From CAZUCE01 sp964619265 (GTDB taxonomy: Bacteria > Planctomycetota > UBA1135 > GCA-002686595): a DNA stretch of 64,000 nucleotides. Shown in pieces: positions 8,627 through 17,002 of the stretch (within the stretch, counting starts at the first letter, position 1; every line of letters starts with the position of its first letter). The DNA lies in assembly GCA_964619265.1 (NCBI GenBank), contig CAZUCE010000007.1:91690-155689 (forward strand), read 5' to 3'. The position numbers and the translations under genes were made by a program. Under the pieces are notes generated by a model. The model was given only the letters and a program-made list of their open reading frames with translations. It was not told where the DNA came from and made no database searches.

Positions 8627-9913
8627 ATGCCTCGCCCCCCCATGGAACTTCCCCGCGCCCTCCTCGGACTTCTGTTCTTCTGCTTTGTCGCTTGGTGTCT
8701 TTCCACCGAGCGGTCGCGATTCCCCTGGCGCGTGGTGCTGGTTGGAATCGGGATGCAATTCGCTCTGGCGGCTTGGATCCTCGGCACAGGGATGGGGAGA
8801 CGGGTGTTCGAGGGGTTGGCGGGCTTCGTCACGAAGCTGATCTCGATGGCCGAGCCGGGCGCCAAGCTCGTCTTCGGTCCACTCGCCGACTTCGGAAAGA
8901 TGGCCGAAGTGTTCGGTCCGGACTCGGCCTTCGTATTCGCCTTCGCCGGGACCGGGCTGGCGGCGATTCTGTTCTTTTCGGCCCTGATGGGGATCCTCTA
9001 TCACCTGGGCGTGATGCAGGTGCTCGTCTATCTGTTAGCGCGGGTCATGTCCCTGGCGATGGGCGTTTCCGGAGCGGAGGCGATGGCGGTGGCGGCCAAC
9101 GTATTCGTCGGGCAGACCGAGGCGCCGCTGGTGGTGCGGCCTTACCTGTCCAAGATGACCAAATCGGAGCTCAATGCTCTGATGTGCGGTGGTTTCGCGA
9201 CGATCGCAGGCTCGGTTCTGGCGGTTTACATGGGCTTTCTGGGCCAGGAAATCGGTCCGCACCTGCTGACCGCCTCGGTGATGAGCGCGCCTGCGGCGTT
9301 TCTGATCGCGAAGATCCTGGTGCCCGAGACCGAGGACTCGGAAACCGGCGGGAAGCCCGAGCTGCGCATCGAGCGTCACGCGGACAACGTGATCGAGGCA
9401 GCTGCGAAAGGCACGACCGAAGGTCTTTCCCTGTGGCTCAACGTGATCGCCATGCTGATCGCGTTCATGGGCCTGGTCGCGCTGGTCGACTGGCCGCTAG
9501 GTGCGCTGTCGGGTGTCTTGGATCTCGAACGCGAGCTGTCGCTCTCGGTCCTGTTCGGCTGGGTGTTTGCGCCGGTAGCGTGGCTGATGGGTGTAGACGG
9601 CTGGAGCGACTGCCAGCTGATGGGCTCGCTGCTTGGAACCAAGGTCGCTGTGAACGAATTCGTGGCGTTCAATGATCTGCGCGGCCTGATCGGTGGCGAA
9701 GGTGTGCAATTTGCCTCGGAGCGCACGGCCAAGATGGCGGCCTACGCCCTGTGCGGCTTCGCGAACTTTGCCTCGATTGGAATTCAACTGGGCGGAATCG
9801 GCGCACTCGCGCCCGAACGCCGCCGGGACCTTTCGCGACTGGCCTTGCGCGCGATGCTCGGCGGAGCGTTCGCGTCGTGGATGACCGCAACCGTGGCGGG
9901 AGTGTTCGTGTGA
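8627..9913 (+). CDS. Concentrative nucleoside transporter (CNT/NupC family)
   Basis: The 428-residue, highly hydrophobic protein is a cation-coupled nucleoside importer of the inner membrane. The diagnostic motif ANVFVGQTEAPLVVRPYL lies near residue 160, after an EAMAV stretch. The later GFANFASIGIQLGGIGALAP matches the second half of the CNT transport domain. Starts at 8627 or 8642 are both possible. Its stop overlaps the GTG start of the purine-nucleoside phosphorylase by four bases, so uptake and phosphorolysis are translationally coupled. This completes a salvage set with the pyrimidine phosphorylase and phosphopentomutase upstream. Confidence 0.93.
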   Translation: MPRPPMELPRALLGLLFFCFVAWCLSTERSRFPWRVVLVGIGMQFALAAWILGTGMGRRVFEGLAGFVTKLISMAEPGAKLVFGPLADFGKMAEVFGPDSAFVFAFAGTGLAAILFFSALMGILYHLGVMQVLVYLLARVMSLAMGVSGAEAMAVAANVFVGQTEAPLVVRPYLSKMTKSELNALMCGGFATIAGSVLAVYMGFLGQEIGPHLLTASVMSAPAAFLIAKILVPETEDSETGGKPELRIERHADNVIEAAAKGTTEGLSLWLNVIAMLIAFMGLVALVDWPLGALSGVLDLERELSLSVLFGWVFAPVAWLMGVDGWSDCQLMGSLLGTKVAVNEFVAFNDLRGLIGGEGVQFASERTAKMAAYALCGFANFASIGIQLGGIGALAPERRRDLSRLALRAMLGGAFASWMTATVAGVFV

Positions 9914-10731
9914 CTGAGCCGGTTCAGTTGTGGCAGCGACGGATCGAATCGGTCGCTTCGAATCTCCGCGAAGCTGGCCTATCGGCCGAAGTTTTGTGCG
10001 TCTTGGGATCGGGCCTTGGGGGTTTCGCGGACCGGCTCGAGGATCGAGTCGAGTGTTCCTACGCGGATGTGGAAGGCTTGCCCCGCAGTTCGGTTCCCGG
10101 GCATGCCGGTCGCTTCGTCGCCGGCACACTGGACGGCGTCCGCATCCTCTGCGCGCAAGGCCGCGTGCATCTGTACGAGGGGCTGTCGCCGTTTGAGTTG
10201 ACGCTTGGGGTCCGGGCGGTAGCTCGGCTTGGCGTTCGGGCAGCGCTGTTCACCAACGCGGCCGGTGGGTTGCGTTCGGAATGGGAGCCGGGCACCCTGA
10301 TGCGGATCACCGACCACGTGAATCGCCAGGGGGGCTCGCCCCTGCTGCCGGGCGAGGGTGGCGCGGGAAATCCGTGGGCGACGGAGGCCGGGTTGGGCGA
10401 AGCGATCGATTCGGTAGCCGAGGAGCGCGGGATCGCGATCCAGCGCGGCGTCTACGTCGCCGTCCCGGGGCCCAGCTACGAGACCCCGGCCGAGGTCCGG
10501 TTCCTGCGCGAGTTCGGCGGGGATGCGGTGGGCATGAGCACGGTCCTGGAGGGAGTCGCGGCCCAGGCCGAGGGAATGGCCGTGGCGGGGCTTTCCTGCA
10601 TCACCAATCACGCAGCCGGGATCACCGCGGCGGCTCTGAGCCATGCCGAAGTCCTCGAGGTCGGACGGCAGGCCGCGGCGCGGTTTGGGGACCTGCTCGA
10701 GGCCGTGCTGCCGCGCTTTGCGCAAGCGTGA
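9910..10731 (+). CDS. Purine-nucleoside phosphorylase (trimeric, PNP-II type)
   Basis: The 273-residue enzyme splits purine (deoxy)nucleosides with phosphate. Phosphate-site residues are seen in VLGSGLGGFADRLE and VPGHAGRF. The family stretch LYEGLSPFELTLGVRAVA is present, followed by TNAAGG. VPGPSYETPAEVRFLRE holds the purine-site Glu, GMSTVLEGVAA follows, and ITNHAAGI carries the base-contacting Asn. The GTG at 9910 overlaps the transporter stop, giving the length expected for the trimeric class. Its product, (deoxy)ribose 1-phosphate, feeds DeoB and then DeoC, which lies a few kilobases away on the opposite strand. Confidence 0.93.
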   Translation: MTEPVQLWQRRIESVASNLREAGLSAEVLCVLGSGLGGFADRLEDRVECSYADVEGLPRSSVPGHAGRFVAGTLDGVRILCAQGRVHLYEGLSPFELTLGVRAVARLGVRAALFTNAAGGLRSEWEPGTLMRITDHVNRQGGSPLLPGEGGAGNPWATEAGLGEAIDSVAEERGIAIQRGVYVAVPGPSYETPAEVRFLREFGGDAVGMSTVLEGVAAQAEGMAVAGLSCITNHAAGITAAALSHAEVLEVGRQAAARFGDLLEAVLPRFAQA

Positions 10732-10744
10732 TACCGTCCGCCCG

Positions 10745-11893
10745 ATGCGCACGAACCTCGCACAGGCCTGCCCGGGGCCCACACGACCGAAGAACCCCGC
10801 TCGAAAGCACGCGCTAGGCGCCGCTGTGGCGCTCGTCCTCGGCCAGGTGGTGGCCTCGGCCCAGCACGATGCCGACGGGGGCACCGGCTTGATCGGCCCG
10901 GTCGGACCGCTTTTCGAGCCGCCCTCCGGGACCGAAAACCTGGACCACCTGCGCGACACCCTGGTCGGCAGTGGATCGCTTGAAGATGTCCGCCGGGACT
11001 GGCCCCCGGGCGAAGGCGCCGAGCCCATCGGCTGGGGTCCGCCGCCGAGCGGTTGGACGATGTTCGTGGATAGCCGCGTAGAGGCTGCCTTCGACGCCGA
11101 TGTTGATGGAACCGACGCGAACGAGGTCAACTCGACGCGCTTTGGGCTCGGCGGCGGCTGGCAGCGCTTCGGGGCAGGCGGCAGCTTTCAGCGCTTGCGC
11201 TACGGCTACGAATTTTCGGTCTACGATTTTTCGGGCGACGCGCCCCTGGCCGGTGGTTCCGAGAAGCCGATTGAAGACCTGGCCCAAAACCAGATCTCCT
11301 ACACCTACGTTTCTCCGATGGAGGGGCGCTCGAACGGGTTTGCCGGCATCGTCAACCTGCGGAGCGGTACGGAGACCAGCGCTGACTTCGGCGACTCGCT
11401 CAGCTACCAGGTCATCGGCGGCTGGCGCGTTCGTGGTGGCGAGGACCTGATTTGGAATTTTGGCGGTCTGGTCCAATACGACTTGTCCGGCGACTTCACG
11501 ATCGTCCCGGTGATCGGCGTCGATTGGCAGATTCGTGACGGTCTGCGTCTCCGCACGCCTGGCGCAGGTTTGGAGCTCGAGGTCGATCTGGCGACGAACG
11601 CTCGCGGCTACTTCTCCGCGTTGTACGAAAACCGGAACTACCGGCTCGGGGACGAAGGTCCTCAGCTGCTCGTAGACGGTTCGGTGGAAGACGAGTCTGT
11701 CGTGCTTCGTACCGGCGTGCGTTTGAACTGGGCCAGCGAACCCGGGGGCTTTCCGAATCGCCGGCTCGACTTCTACGTCGGAGCGGTTCCCTATCGGAGC
11801 ATCGGATTTTTTGACTCTGCGGACGAGAGCTTGGGCGATATCGAGCTGGATCCTGCAGCCCTGGCGGGTTTTTCCCTGCAGATCGGGTTTTAG
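10745..11893 (+). CDS. Outer-membrane beta-barrel protein of unknown function
   Basis: The 382-residue protein has a basic N-terminus and a hydrophobic segment (AAVALVLGQVVASAQ) that reads as a signal peptide. The rest is made of alternating short strands with aromatic girdle residues (for example LRYGYEFSVYDFSG, YFSALYENRNYRLG), and the chain ends in SLQIGF with a terminal Phe, as expected for an outer-membrane barrel. It resembles the DUF6268-type barrels, but this is a tentative reading. The start ATG is 14 bases after the phosphorylase stop. Its stop overlaps the stop of the convergent gene by four bases. Confidence 0.6.
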   Translation: MRTNLAQACPGPTRPKNPARKHALGAAVALVLGQVVASAQHDADGGTGLIGPVGPLFEPPSGTENLDHLRDTLVGSGSLEDVRRDWPPGEGAEPIGWGPPPSGWTMFVDSRVEAAFDADVDGTDANEVNSTRFGLGGGWQRFGAGGSFQRLRYGYEFSVYDFSGDAPLAGGSEKPIEDLAQNQISYTYVSPMEGRSNGFAGIVNLRSGTETSADFGDSLSYQVIGGWRVRGGEDLIWNFGGLVQYDLSGDFTIVPVIGVDWQIRDGLRLRTPGAGLELEVDLATNARGYFSALYENRNYRLGDEGPQLLVDGSVEDESVVLRTGVRLNWASEPGGFPNRRLDFYVGAVPYRSIGFFDSADESLGDIELDPAALAGFSLQIGF

Positions 11894-12957
11894 TTGCGAC
11901 GTTCGAGGCGCTGGATCAATGACTCATAGCCAGGGAGGTCGCGCCAGCTCGTCCAGGCGCGGTCGTCGACCGAAAAGCGCAGGGAAAGGGAGGTCGCGAA
12001 CTCAGCCGGCTCCAGGTCCGCATCGAGCGCGAGGGCACGCGCATAGCGATCGGCGACCAGGTCACGCAGTTCGGGAAAGTCGAGCAAGCTAGCTTGGAGG
12101 GCCAGCTCCAAGCGCCGCTCGAGCCAAGCGCGCGGCAAGAGGTCTTCACCGCCTCCCAGGAGGTCGATGACATCGCCGGGGAGCAGGTAGGTTCGCACCT
12201 GGCTCGCGTTGAAGGTGAAGTGGTGCAGGCCATCGAGACCGATGCGCTCCACAAGCCGTTCCACCATCGCGAAGCCGAGTCCGTAGAAGCGATTGCCGAG
12301 GGCGGCCGTTTCCGGGGAGAAGGCTTGGGAGGCGCTGAGTTCGAGTGCGGTCGCCGCGTCGAACGGAGCGGGCGTTGGCCCCGGACTCAGACGCAAGGTG
12401 AACGAGCCCGCCTCACGCGACTCGCCGATTGCGAGGACATGCTCGACTTGCACATCGAACTCTCGCCACAGTGCGGCCTGCCAGCGTTCAACTTGCAAGT
12501 AGGAGTCAGGATGAATCACGAACGCGAGGTGATCAGCGAGACCTTCTTCGAGGACCGGGGGTAGGGCTCTCCACTGCGCGCCAAGCGAAGCGTGAACCAA
12601 TTCGTGGGTCAGAACCGCTGGCGCCGCCGTGTCGCGCAAGAAGATGCGGCGCCCGGAACCCGAGCGGAGCGCACCAAACGATGGCGTCTCGGTGTAGCCG
12701 TGCGCAAACGGACCAGGCATTTGGTCCGGTCTGCGTTCGACCAGCACCAGGTCTTCCCGCGTCGAACCGGGAAGGAGTTTGGTCACCGCTTCGCGGGCTT
12801 GCCAGCCCCGGCGTGCGAGGTCGGCTGCGCTTTCCGGATCGTCCGCATGGGCGGTGACGTTTCCGATCTCGGTGGAATAGACCGGGAGGTTTGTGCAGCT
12901 GACTGCACAGCACAGTGCGCAGAGGGCCAGGGTGGCTCGAATCAAATTCGATTGCAC
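11890..12957 (-). CDS. Lipoprotein with metallopeptidase-like HExxH motif
   Basis: This 355-residue protein begins at GTG 12957, with a hydrophobic leader ending in the lipobox-like AVSC, so it is predicted to be lipid-anchored. LTHELVHASLG is a zinc-peptidase HExxH motif, and EEGLADHLA about 20 residues later can supply the third ligand, as in gluzincin/MA-clan peptidases. The C-terminal half is helical and unassigned. A longer frame from ATG 13098 exists, but it would put about 47 residues before the signal sequence. No partner gene is clear; the neighbours are a barrel protein (convergent) and the thioredoxin-like gene (divergent). Confidence 0.6.
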   Translation of the reverse strand: MQSNLIRATLALCALCCAVSCTNLPVYSTEIGNVTAHADDPESAADLARRGWQAREAVTKLLPGSTREDLVLVERRPDQMPGPFAHGYTETPSFGALRSGSGRRIFLRDTAAPAVLTHELVHASLGAQWRALPPVLEEGLADHLAFVIHPDSYLQVERWQAALWREFDVQVEHVLAIGESREAGSFTLRLSPGPTPAPFDAATALELSASQAFSPETAALGNRFYGLGFAMVERLVERIGLDGLHHFTFNASQVRTYLLPGDVIDLLGGGEDLLPRAWLERRLELALQASLLDFPELRDLVADRYARALALDADLEPAEFATSLSLRFSVDDRAWTSWRDLPGYESLIQRLERRN

Positions 12958-13247
12958 GGGACGGCGCCCGATGGACTCCTCTCCGCTCGAGTCCGTGCTT
13001 GGGAAACTTGGAGCTTGCATGGAGGATCCAGGTGCTGGAGGGGTCCGCGAAGCAGACCCTTGGGACGTGTTACGAGTGGGGAAATTCATCTCGGACATAC
13101 AAGGCGCAGTTTCGTTTCACGGAGTCTCCGGCGCAAGCGTGCCGGTGCCGACTCGCCTCCCGGACATGTCCAGGCGTGCTAGGCTCGCCCCCATTGCGAG
13201 CTGCCCGCCGTTCGCGCAGCGGCCTCCGCCACCCCTTTTCTTCCATA

Positions 13248-14237
13248 ATGAGAGCTCTAACCCAATTCGCCGGAGGCCTGTTCGCCTCTGTGATGCTGGG
13301 AACGCTAGCGCAGGCCCAGGTCGGCGCGCCGTTCCCGAACATCAAGTTCAAAGATTTGGCCCAGACCGAAGCCGAGAGTTTCGACGACTTCACTGGTCGA
13401 CTGGTCCTAGTCGAACTGTTCGCCTATTGGTGAAGCGACTGCGCGAGTCAGGTCCAACACCTCAACAAACTCCAGGAGGAGTTTGGGGGCAAGGGCCTGA
13501 GCATCATCGGCGTGACCGATGAAGGCAGGCAAGACACAGAGAAGTGGATCGAAGACAAAGGCGCGCGCTACCCCTACGCGTACGTCGATGCTTCTCCCTT
13601 GATGAGCGCACTGCGCGTTTCGGGCTACCCGAGCGCCGGGTTGATCGATGCTTCAGGCAAGATCGTGTGGTCGGGGAAGCCGGCTGAGTTGAGCGATAGG
13701 ATCATCGAACGGCATTTGACCGGGACGCTTAGCAAACCGATCTACGAGTGGCCGAAAGGCGCTAGCTCGATCGCAAAAGCGTTCCAGCGCGGCGACCTGG
13801 GCAAGGCCCTCGAAAAGGCGAACGAGTACGCCCTCGATAGCGGAGAGATGGCGGCGGAGATCCTCGCCGACCTGGAAGCCTCACGCGACGCGCGCCTGGA
13901 GCAGTTCTTTTCGTTCGCAGACGAAGGCAACTTCCAGGGTGCACTGGACGTGGCTGAACGGCTCTCCGGCGCCCTCGAAGGTCACGAGCGCCTCGAGGAA
14001 TTCCAGGAGAAGGTTGCGTTCCTCGACAGCGACGGCGATGTCAAGAAGGTCCTCAAGGGCCAAAAGGCGCTCGCTAAGCTGATGTCCGGTGACGAGCCGA
14101 GCAGTGAGAAGGACTGCGACAAGATTCTCAGTTCCCTTCGCAAGTTGCAGAAGACCCATAGCGAGGGCTACCTCGGCAATCAGATCGACGGACTCATCAC
14201 CAGGTTCACCGCTTTGAAGGCGCGCTTCTCGCGCTGA
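13248..14237 (+). CDS. Thioredoxin/TlpA-like protein with in-frame TGA at the active-site Cys (candidate selenoprotein)
   Basis: Reading from ATG 13248 gives a signal peptide (FAGGLFASVMLGTLAQA) and a redoxin domain that runs into TGA at 13431-13433, then continues in frame to 14237 (329 codons). The TGA falls exactly on the first cysteine of a thioredoxin-type motif: LFAYW-TGA-SDCASQ, that is W-U62-S-D-C65. The frame after it is clearly coding (GLSIIGVTDE, then YPYAYVDASPLMSALRVSGYPSAGLIDASGKIVWSG with the cis-Pro region YPSAG). Selenocysteine replacing the nucleophilic Cys in a UxxC motif is known for bacterial thioredoxin-fold proteins. A helical C-terminal half of about 170 residues follows. 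A nonsense mutation or sequencing error is possible but less likely, given the exact position. Confidence 0.8.
13431..13485 (+). promoter_or_regulatory. Candidate bacterial SECIS region downstream of the TGA codon
   Basis: A perfect 8-bp stem-loop lies at 13466-13473/13478-13485 with the loop AGGA, about 40 bases after the TGA. A smaller GACT/AGTC hairpin lies directly after the codon, and a GGTC stands about 17 bases downstream, near where apical GGU-type loops are found. The strong hairpin is slightly further from the codon than usual for bSECIS elements. Which structure, if any, binds SelB cannot be decided by eye. Confidence 0.4.
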
Positions 14238-14261
14238 TCGGACTGCGGTTCGCAAAAATCA

Positions 14262-14303
14262 GGAGCCCGCTCGCCTCCGAGTCTTCGGAGGCGAGCGGGC
14301 TCC
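14262..14303. terminator. Long perfect GC-rich hairpin between convergent genes
   Basis: A 19-bp perfect stem (14262-14280 with 14285-14303) closes a GTCT loop between the convergent redoxin and deoC genes. No run of T follows on the plus strand. On the minus strand five T (complement of AAAAA at 14254-14258) follow the stem after a few bases. It can act as a bidirectional terminator or 3'-end stabiliser. Confidence 0.65.
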
Positions 14304-14336
14304 TTGGCATTTGCCGCGCAGGCAGGCTGTCGCGGG

Positions 14337-15233
14337 CTAGTAACCGTCGCTTGGGCCGCTGCTGGCTCCCACGATGGCGACCGAAGCCGAAGCGCCCAGT
14401 CGCGTGGCGCCAGCCGCAATCATCGAGCGCGCATCCAGGTCATCACGCACGCCGCCCGAGGCTTTTACGCCCATGACTTCTCCGACGGTGCGGCGCATGA
14501 GGGCTACGTCTGCGGCGGTGGCACCGCCGGTCGAGAAGCCGGTGGAAGTCTTGACGAAGTTCGCGCCGGCGCGCTTGGCAAGCTGGCACGCAACGACCTT
14601 TTCTTCGTCGGTGAGAAGGCACGTCTCGAGGATCACTTTGAGCACGGCGCCGCCATCGCGGCAGACTTCGGCGACGGTGGCGATGTCGGTCAAGCAGAAA
14701 TCGCGTTCGCCTGACTTGAGGGCGCCGACCGAAAGCACCATGTCAATCTCCCGCGCGCCGTCGGCGATCGCGCGGCGGGCCTCAAAGGCTTTGACTTCCG
14801 GCACGCTAGCGCCGAGCGGGAAGCCGACCACGGTGCAGACCGCTACACCGGAGGAAGCCAGGAGTTCGGCGCTACGCCGCACCCAAACTCCGTTCACGCA
14901 CACCGAAGCGAACTTGTGCTGCGCGGCTTCCGAGCACAGCTGTTCGATTTGACGGAGCGTGGCGCCGGGTTTGAGCAGGGTGTGATCGATGTAGCTTGCG
15001 AGTTCGCTGTCCGGTGCGCTACGCCCCGCGGGAAGTCCGAGTCGGCAGGCGCCGGCGTCCACCGCGCGAGCGAGGCCGTCAGAGCAAATTTCAATCGACA
15101 GGGTGCGGCAGGCTTCCTCGCCGAAGGCCGAGACATCGGCGGTGCCGTGTTCGACGATCTGGCGGCCGATCTCAAACAGGAGCGCTTCGAGACGCGCCGC
15201 GTCGAGGCCGGCGGGGGAGGGGGGAGGGGTCAT
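14337..15233 (-). CDS. deoC: Deoxyribose-phosphate aldolase with N-terminal extension
   Basis: DeoC cleaves 2-deoxyribose 5-phosphate to acetaldehyde and glyceraldehyde 3-phosphate. The active-site lysines lie in FVKTSTGF (Schiff base) and GVKASGGVRD, and IDHTLLKP marks the start of the catalytic barrel. At 298 residues it is longer than the minimal enzyme by about 80 residues. The extension begins with an amphipathic stretch, LDAARLEALLFEIGRQIVE, preceded by a Pro-rich leader. Such extensions occur on microcompartment cargo. The ATG overlaps the stop of the upstream RpiB-like gene (ATGA), so the two are coupled. It continues the pathway of the nucleoside phosphorylases and DeoB. Confidence 0.92.
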   Translation of the reverse strand: MTPPPSPAGLDAARLEALLFEIGRQIVEHGTADVSAFGEEACRTLSIEICSDGLARAVDAGACRLGLPAGRSAPDSELASYIDHTLLKPGATLRQIEQLCSEAAQHKFASVCVNGVWVRRSAELLASSGVAVCTVVGFPLGASVPEVKAFEARRAIADGAREIDMVLSVGALKSGERDFCLTDIATVAEVCRDGGAVLKVILETCLLTDEEKVVACQLAKRAGANFVKTSTGFSTGGATAADVALMRRTVGEVMGVKASGGVRDDLDARSMIAAGATRLGASASVAIVGASSGPSDGY

Positions 15234-15943
15234 GAGGAACTGCGCAGGGCCTCGATCAAAGCGACGCGACGGCCGTGCCGCGCTTCGCCCCAAGGCGTTT
15301 CGAAGAAGGCGGCGAGGACGGCGTCGATCTGGTCCGCGTCCAGCAAGCGCGTGCCGAGGGTCAGGACATTGGCGTAGTTGTGCTCGCGCGCGTTGCGGGC
15401 GAGCTGAACGGTGCTTCCGTTCGCGGCGCGAACGCCCTCGAGGCGGGAGGCTGCCATGGCCGAGCCAACGCCTGCGCCGTCGAGCACGACGGCCAGGTCG
15501 CAGCGTCCGCTTTGGACCTCGCGGGCCGCGCGTTCGGCGAACACCGGATAGTCGACAGGGTTTGCGTCGTGGGTGCCGAGGTCGAGGGCGGCGTGGCCGT
15601 GGCGGGCCAGCCAAGCGAGCACCTGGGGCTTGCCGTCGTACCCCCCGTGATCGCAGGCGACAGCAACCCGGAAAGGTCCAAGGCCGGCGGCCGCCGAGGT
15701 TCGATCGGCGTCCCGCGAGCGCAACCAAGTTTCCTCGGCCTCAAGCGGCGTCGGCGCGGCGGTCGAGGCCGGCAGGCTGGCGCCACCCGCGCCCCTGATG
15801 CCCGGACGCGCGCCGTCCACGCTGACGTGTACAGCCGCGGTAGGAACTCCTGGTCCGGCCGCAGGGGTTCCGCGGGCCAGCAGCCTGTTGGTCACTCGAG
15901 CCGTCAAGGCGCGGAGCTCTCGTTCGTCGATCGGGACGCCCAT
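15230..15943 (-). CDS. RpiB/LacAB-family sugar-phosphate isomerase with N-terminal extension
   Basis: The C-terminal 145 residues match the RpiB/LacA/LacB fold: VAVACDHGGYDGK, THDANPVDYPVFAE, EGVRAANGSTVQLARNAREHNYANVLTLGTRLL. The usual catalytic-cysteine motif CGTGIG reads LDGAGVG here, so the cysteine base is absent. A 90-residue extension precedes the domain. It contains the amphipathic IDERELRALTARVTNRLLA, then a Gly/Pro/Ala linker, which resembles microcompartment encapsulation peptides. It would isomerise ribose/ribulose 5-phosphate or a related sugar phosphate, but the altered motif leaves activity and substrate open. It is coupled to deoC by a four-base overlap. Confidence 0.8.
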   Translation of the reverse strand: MGVPIDERELRALTARVTNRLLARGTPAAGPGVPTAAVHVSVDGARPGIRGAGGASLPASTAAPTPLEAEETWLRSRDADRTSAAAGLGPFRVAVACDHGGYDGKPQVLAWLARHGHAALDLGTHDANPVDYPVFAERAAREVQSGRCDLAVVLDGAGVGSAMAASRLEGVRAANGSTVQLARNAREHNYANVLTLGTRLLDADQIDAVLAAFFETPWGEARHGRRVALIEALRSSS

Positions 15944-16032
15944 GGGGCGATGAGTCTAAGCGCTCGGCCGGGCTCTCCGGTCCGGGCGGCCCCCACCTTG
16001 GGGGTTTCGTCCTTGGCCCTCGGGCTGGGCTG

Positions 16033-16530
16033 TCAGCGGTGCGCCCAGCCTTGGTCGAAGAGCTGGCGAGCGATTCGAAACTCGTCCCGATCCACACCGT
16101 AGGCGTCGGTTTCGAGCTCGGTCCGGGGAGTCTCGAGGCCAGCCAGGTCGCGGGCGGCTCCCGCCACCCGCACCAAGTCGAGGACGCGGTCCTCAAGCTT
16201 GCGGGAGTCCGGGCGTAAGAAAAGCGCCTGGACGCCACCCTCGCGGACCTGGTCCCAGTCGAAGTGAGGCTGCTCGCCCGCGGGGTCCACCAGCGAAAGG
16301 CGCAGGTGGGGTCGAGGCGTCGGCAGCTCCGAATACCCGACCAGCGCCCTCAGGCGGACTCCGTCGTGGGCTCGAACCCAGACCTCTTCCGCTCGTACCC
16401 CCGGCCAAGCCAGGTCGGCTCGCGGGAAGACAAGCAGCTGGCGCGGAGTCCGAGCCAGGGTTCCGAGACGCTCCCTCCAGAAACTCGGCTGGAGCAGAAG
16501 CGGGTGCAAAGTGGACGATTCCGGAGTCAC
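16033..16530 (-). CDS. Hypothetical protein
   Basis: This 165-residue protein lacks a signal peptide or membrane segment. It has an Arg-rich beta-strand middle (VWVRAHDGVRLRALVGYSE, HLRLSLVDPAG) and a helical C-terminus. I recognise no family. It lies about 90 bases upstream of the RpiB-like gene on the same strand and may belong to that transcript. Coding character is judged from consistent GC-rich third positions and the absence of a better frame. Confidence 0.5.
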   Translation of the reverse strand: MTPESSTLHPLLLQPSFWRERLGTLARTPRQLLVFPRADLAWPGVRAEEVWVRAHDGVRLRALVGYSELPTPRPHLRLSLVDPAGEQPHFDWDQVREGGVQALFLRPDSRKLEDRVLDLVRVAGAARDLAGLETPRTELETDAYGVDRDEFRIARQLFDQGWAHR

Positions 16531-17002
16531 GATCGACTGAGCAGCGTCGGGAAGGGGCGGGACCGAACGAAGAGTTCTTCAAAAAAGTGGTAACCGGGCC
16601 ATTTGGCGTGATCGGCCAGGTAAATGGGGTTTAGATGGAACCTAAATGGATGGCACGGAGCGGCAGGGCAGGGCCTTCGATGCGATTCGTTCACGGCGGG
16701 TCGGGTGGTCCCTGGGTTGCTTCCAAAGGGTGTCCATCAAAGTTCTTTCCCGATTTCGGGCAAATCGCAGGGAATGAAACCGAGAAGCCTCCGTATCCGC
16801 GCTCGCTCGCCGCCAGGCTCAAGGCAGCGATGCTTCCCAACTTCCCCCCGGACGTCCGCGCGGACCCCCATCCGCGCAGATCAAAACGTGAGACCCCGCT
16901 GTCCGCGGCGGCCCTTCCGGGCCGCTTCGGCCCACGGAGGTTCCTCGCCGGATGCCCGGGTTCCACCCCTACCGCCGAACTCGAGGTCCGCTTCGACCCA
17001 CG
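16531..17002 (+). other. Intergenic region before the amidohydrolase array
   Basis: These 472 bases separate the divergent hypothetical gene from the first amidohydrolase gene. They should contain the promoter(s) of the array. I see no gene, no repeat and no convincing -35/-10 pair. Confidence 0.5.

Noticed and set aside
13431..13433. TGA read as a simple stop giving a pseudogene
   Set aside because: Both halves form one thioredoxin domain in the same frame and the TGA replaces exactly the catalytic Cys; selenocysteine is the better explanation.
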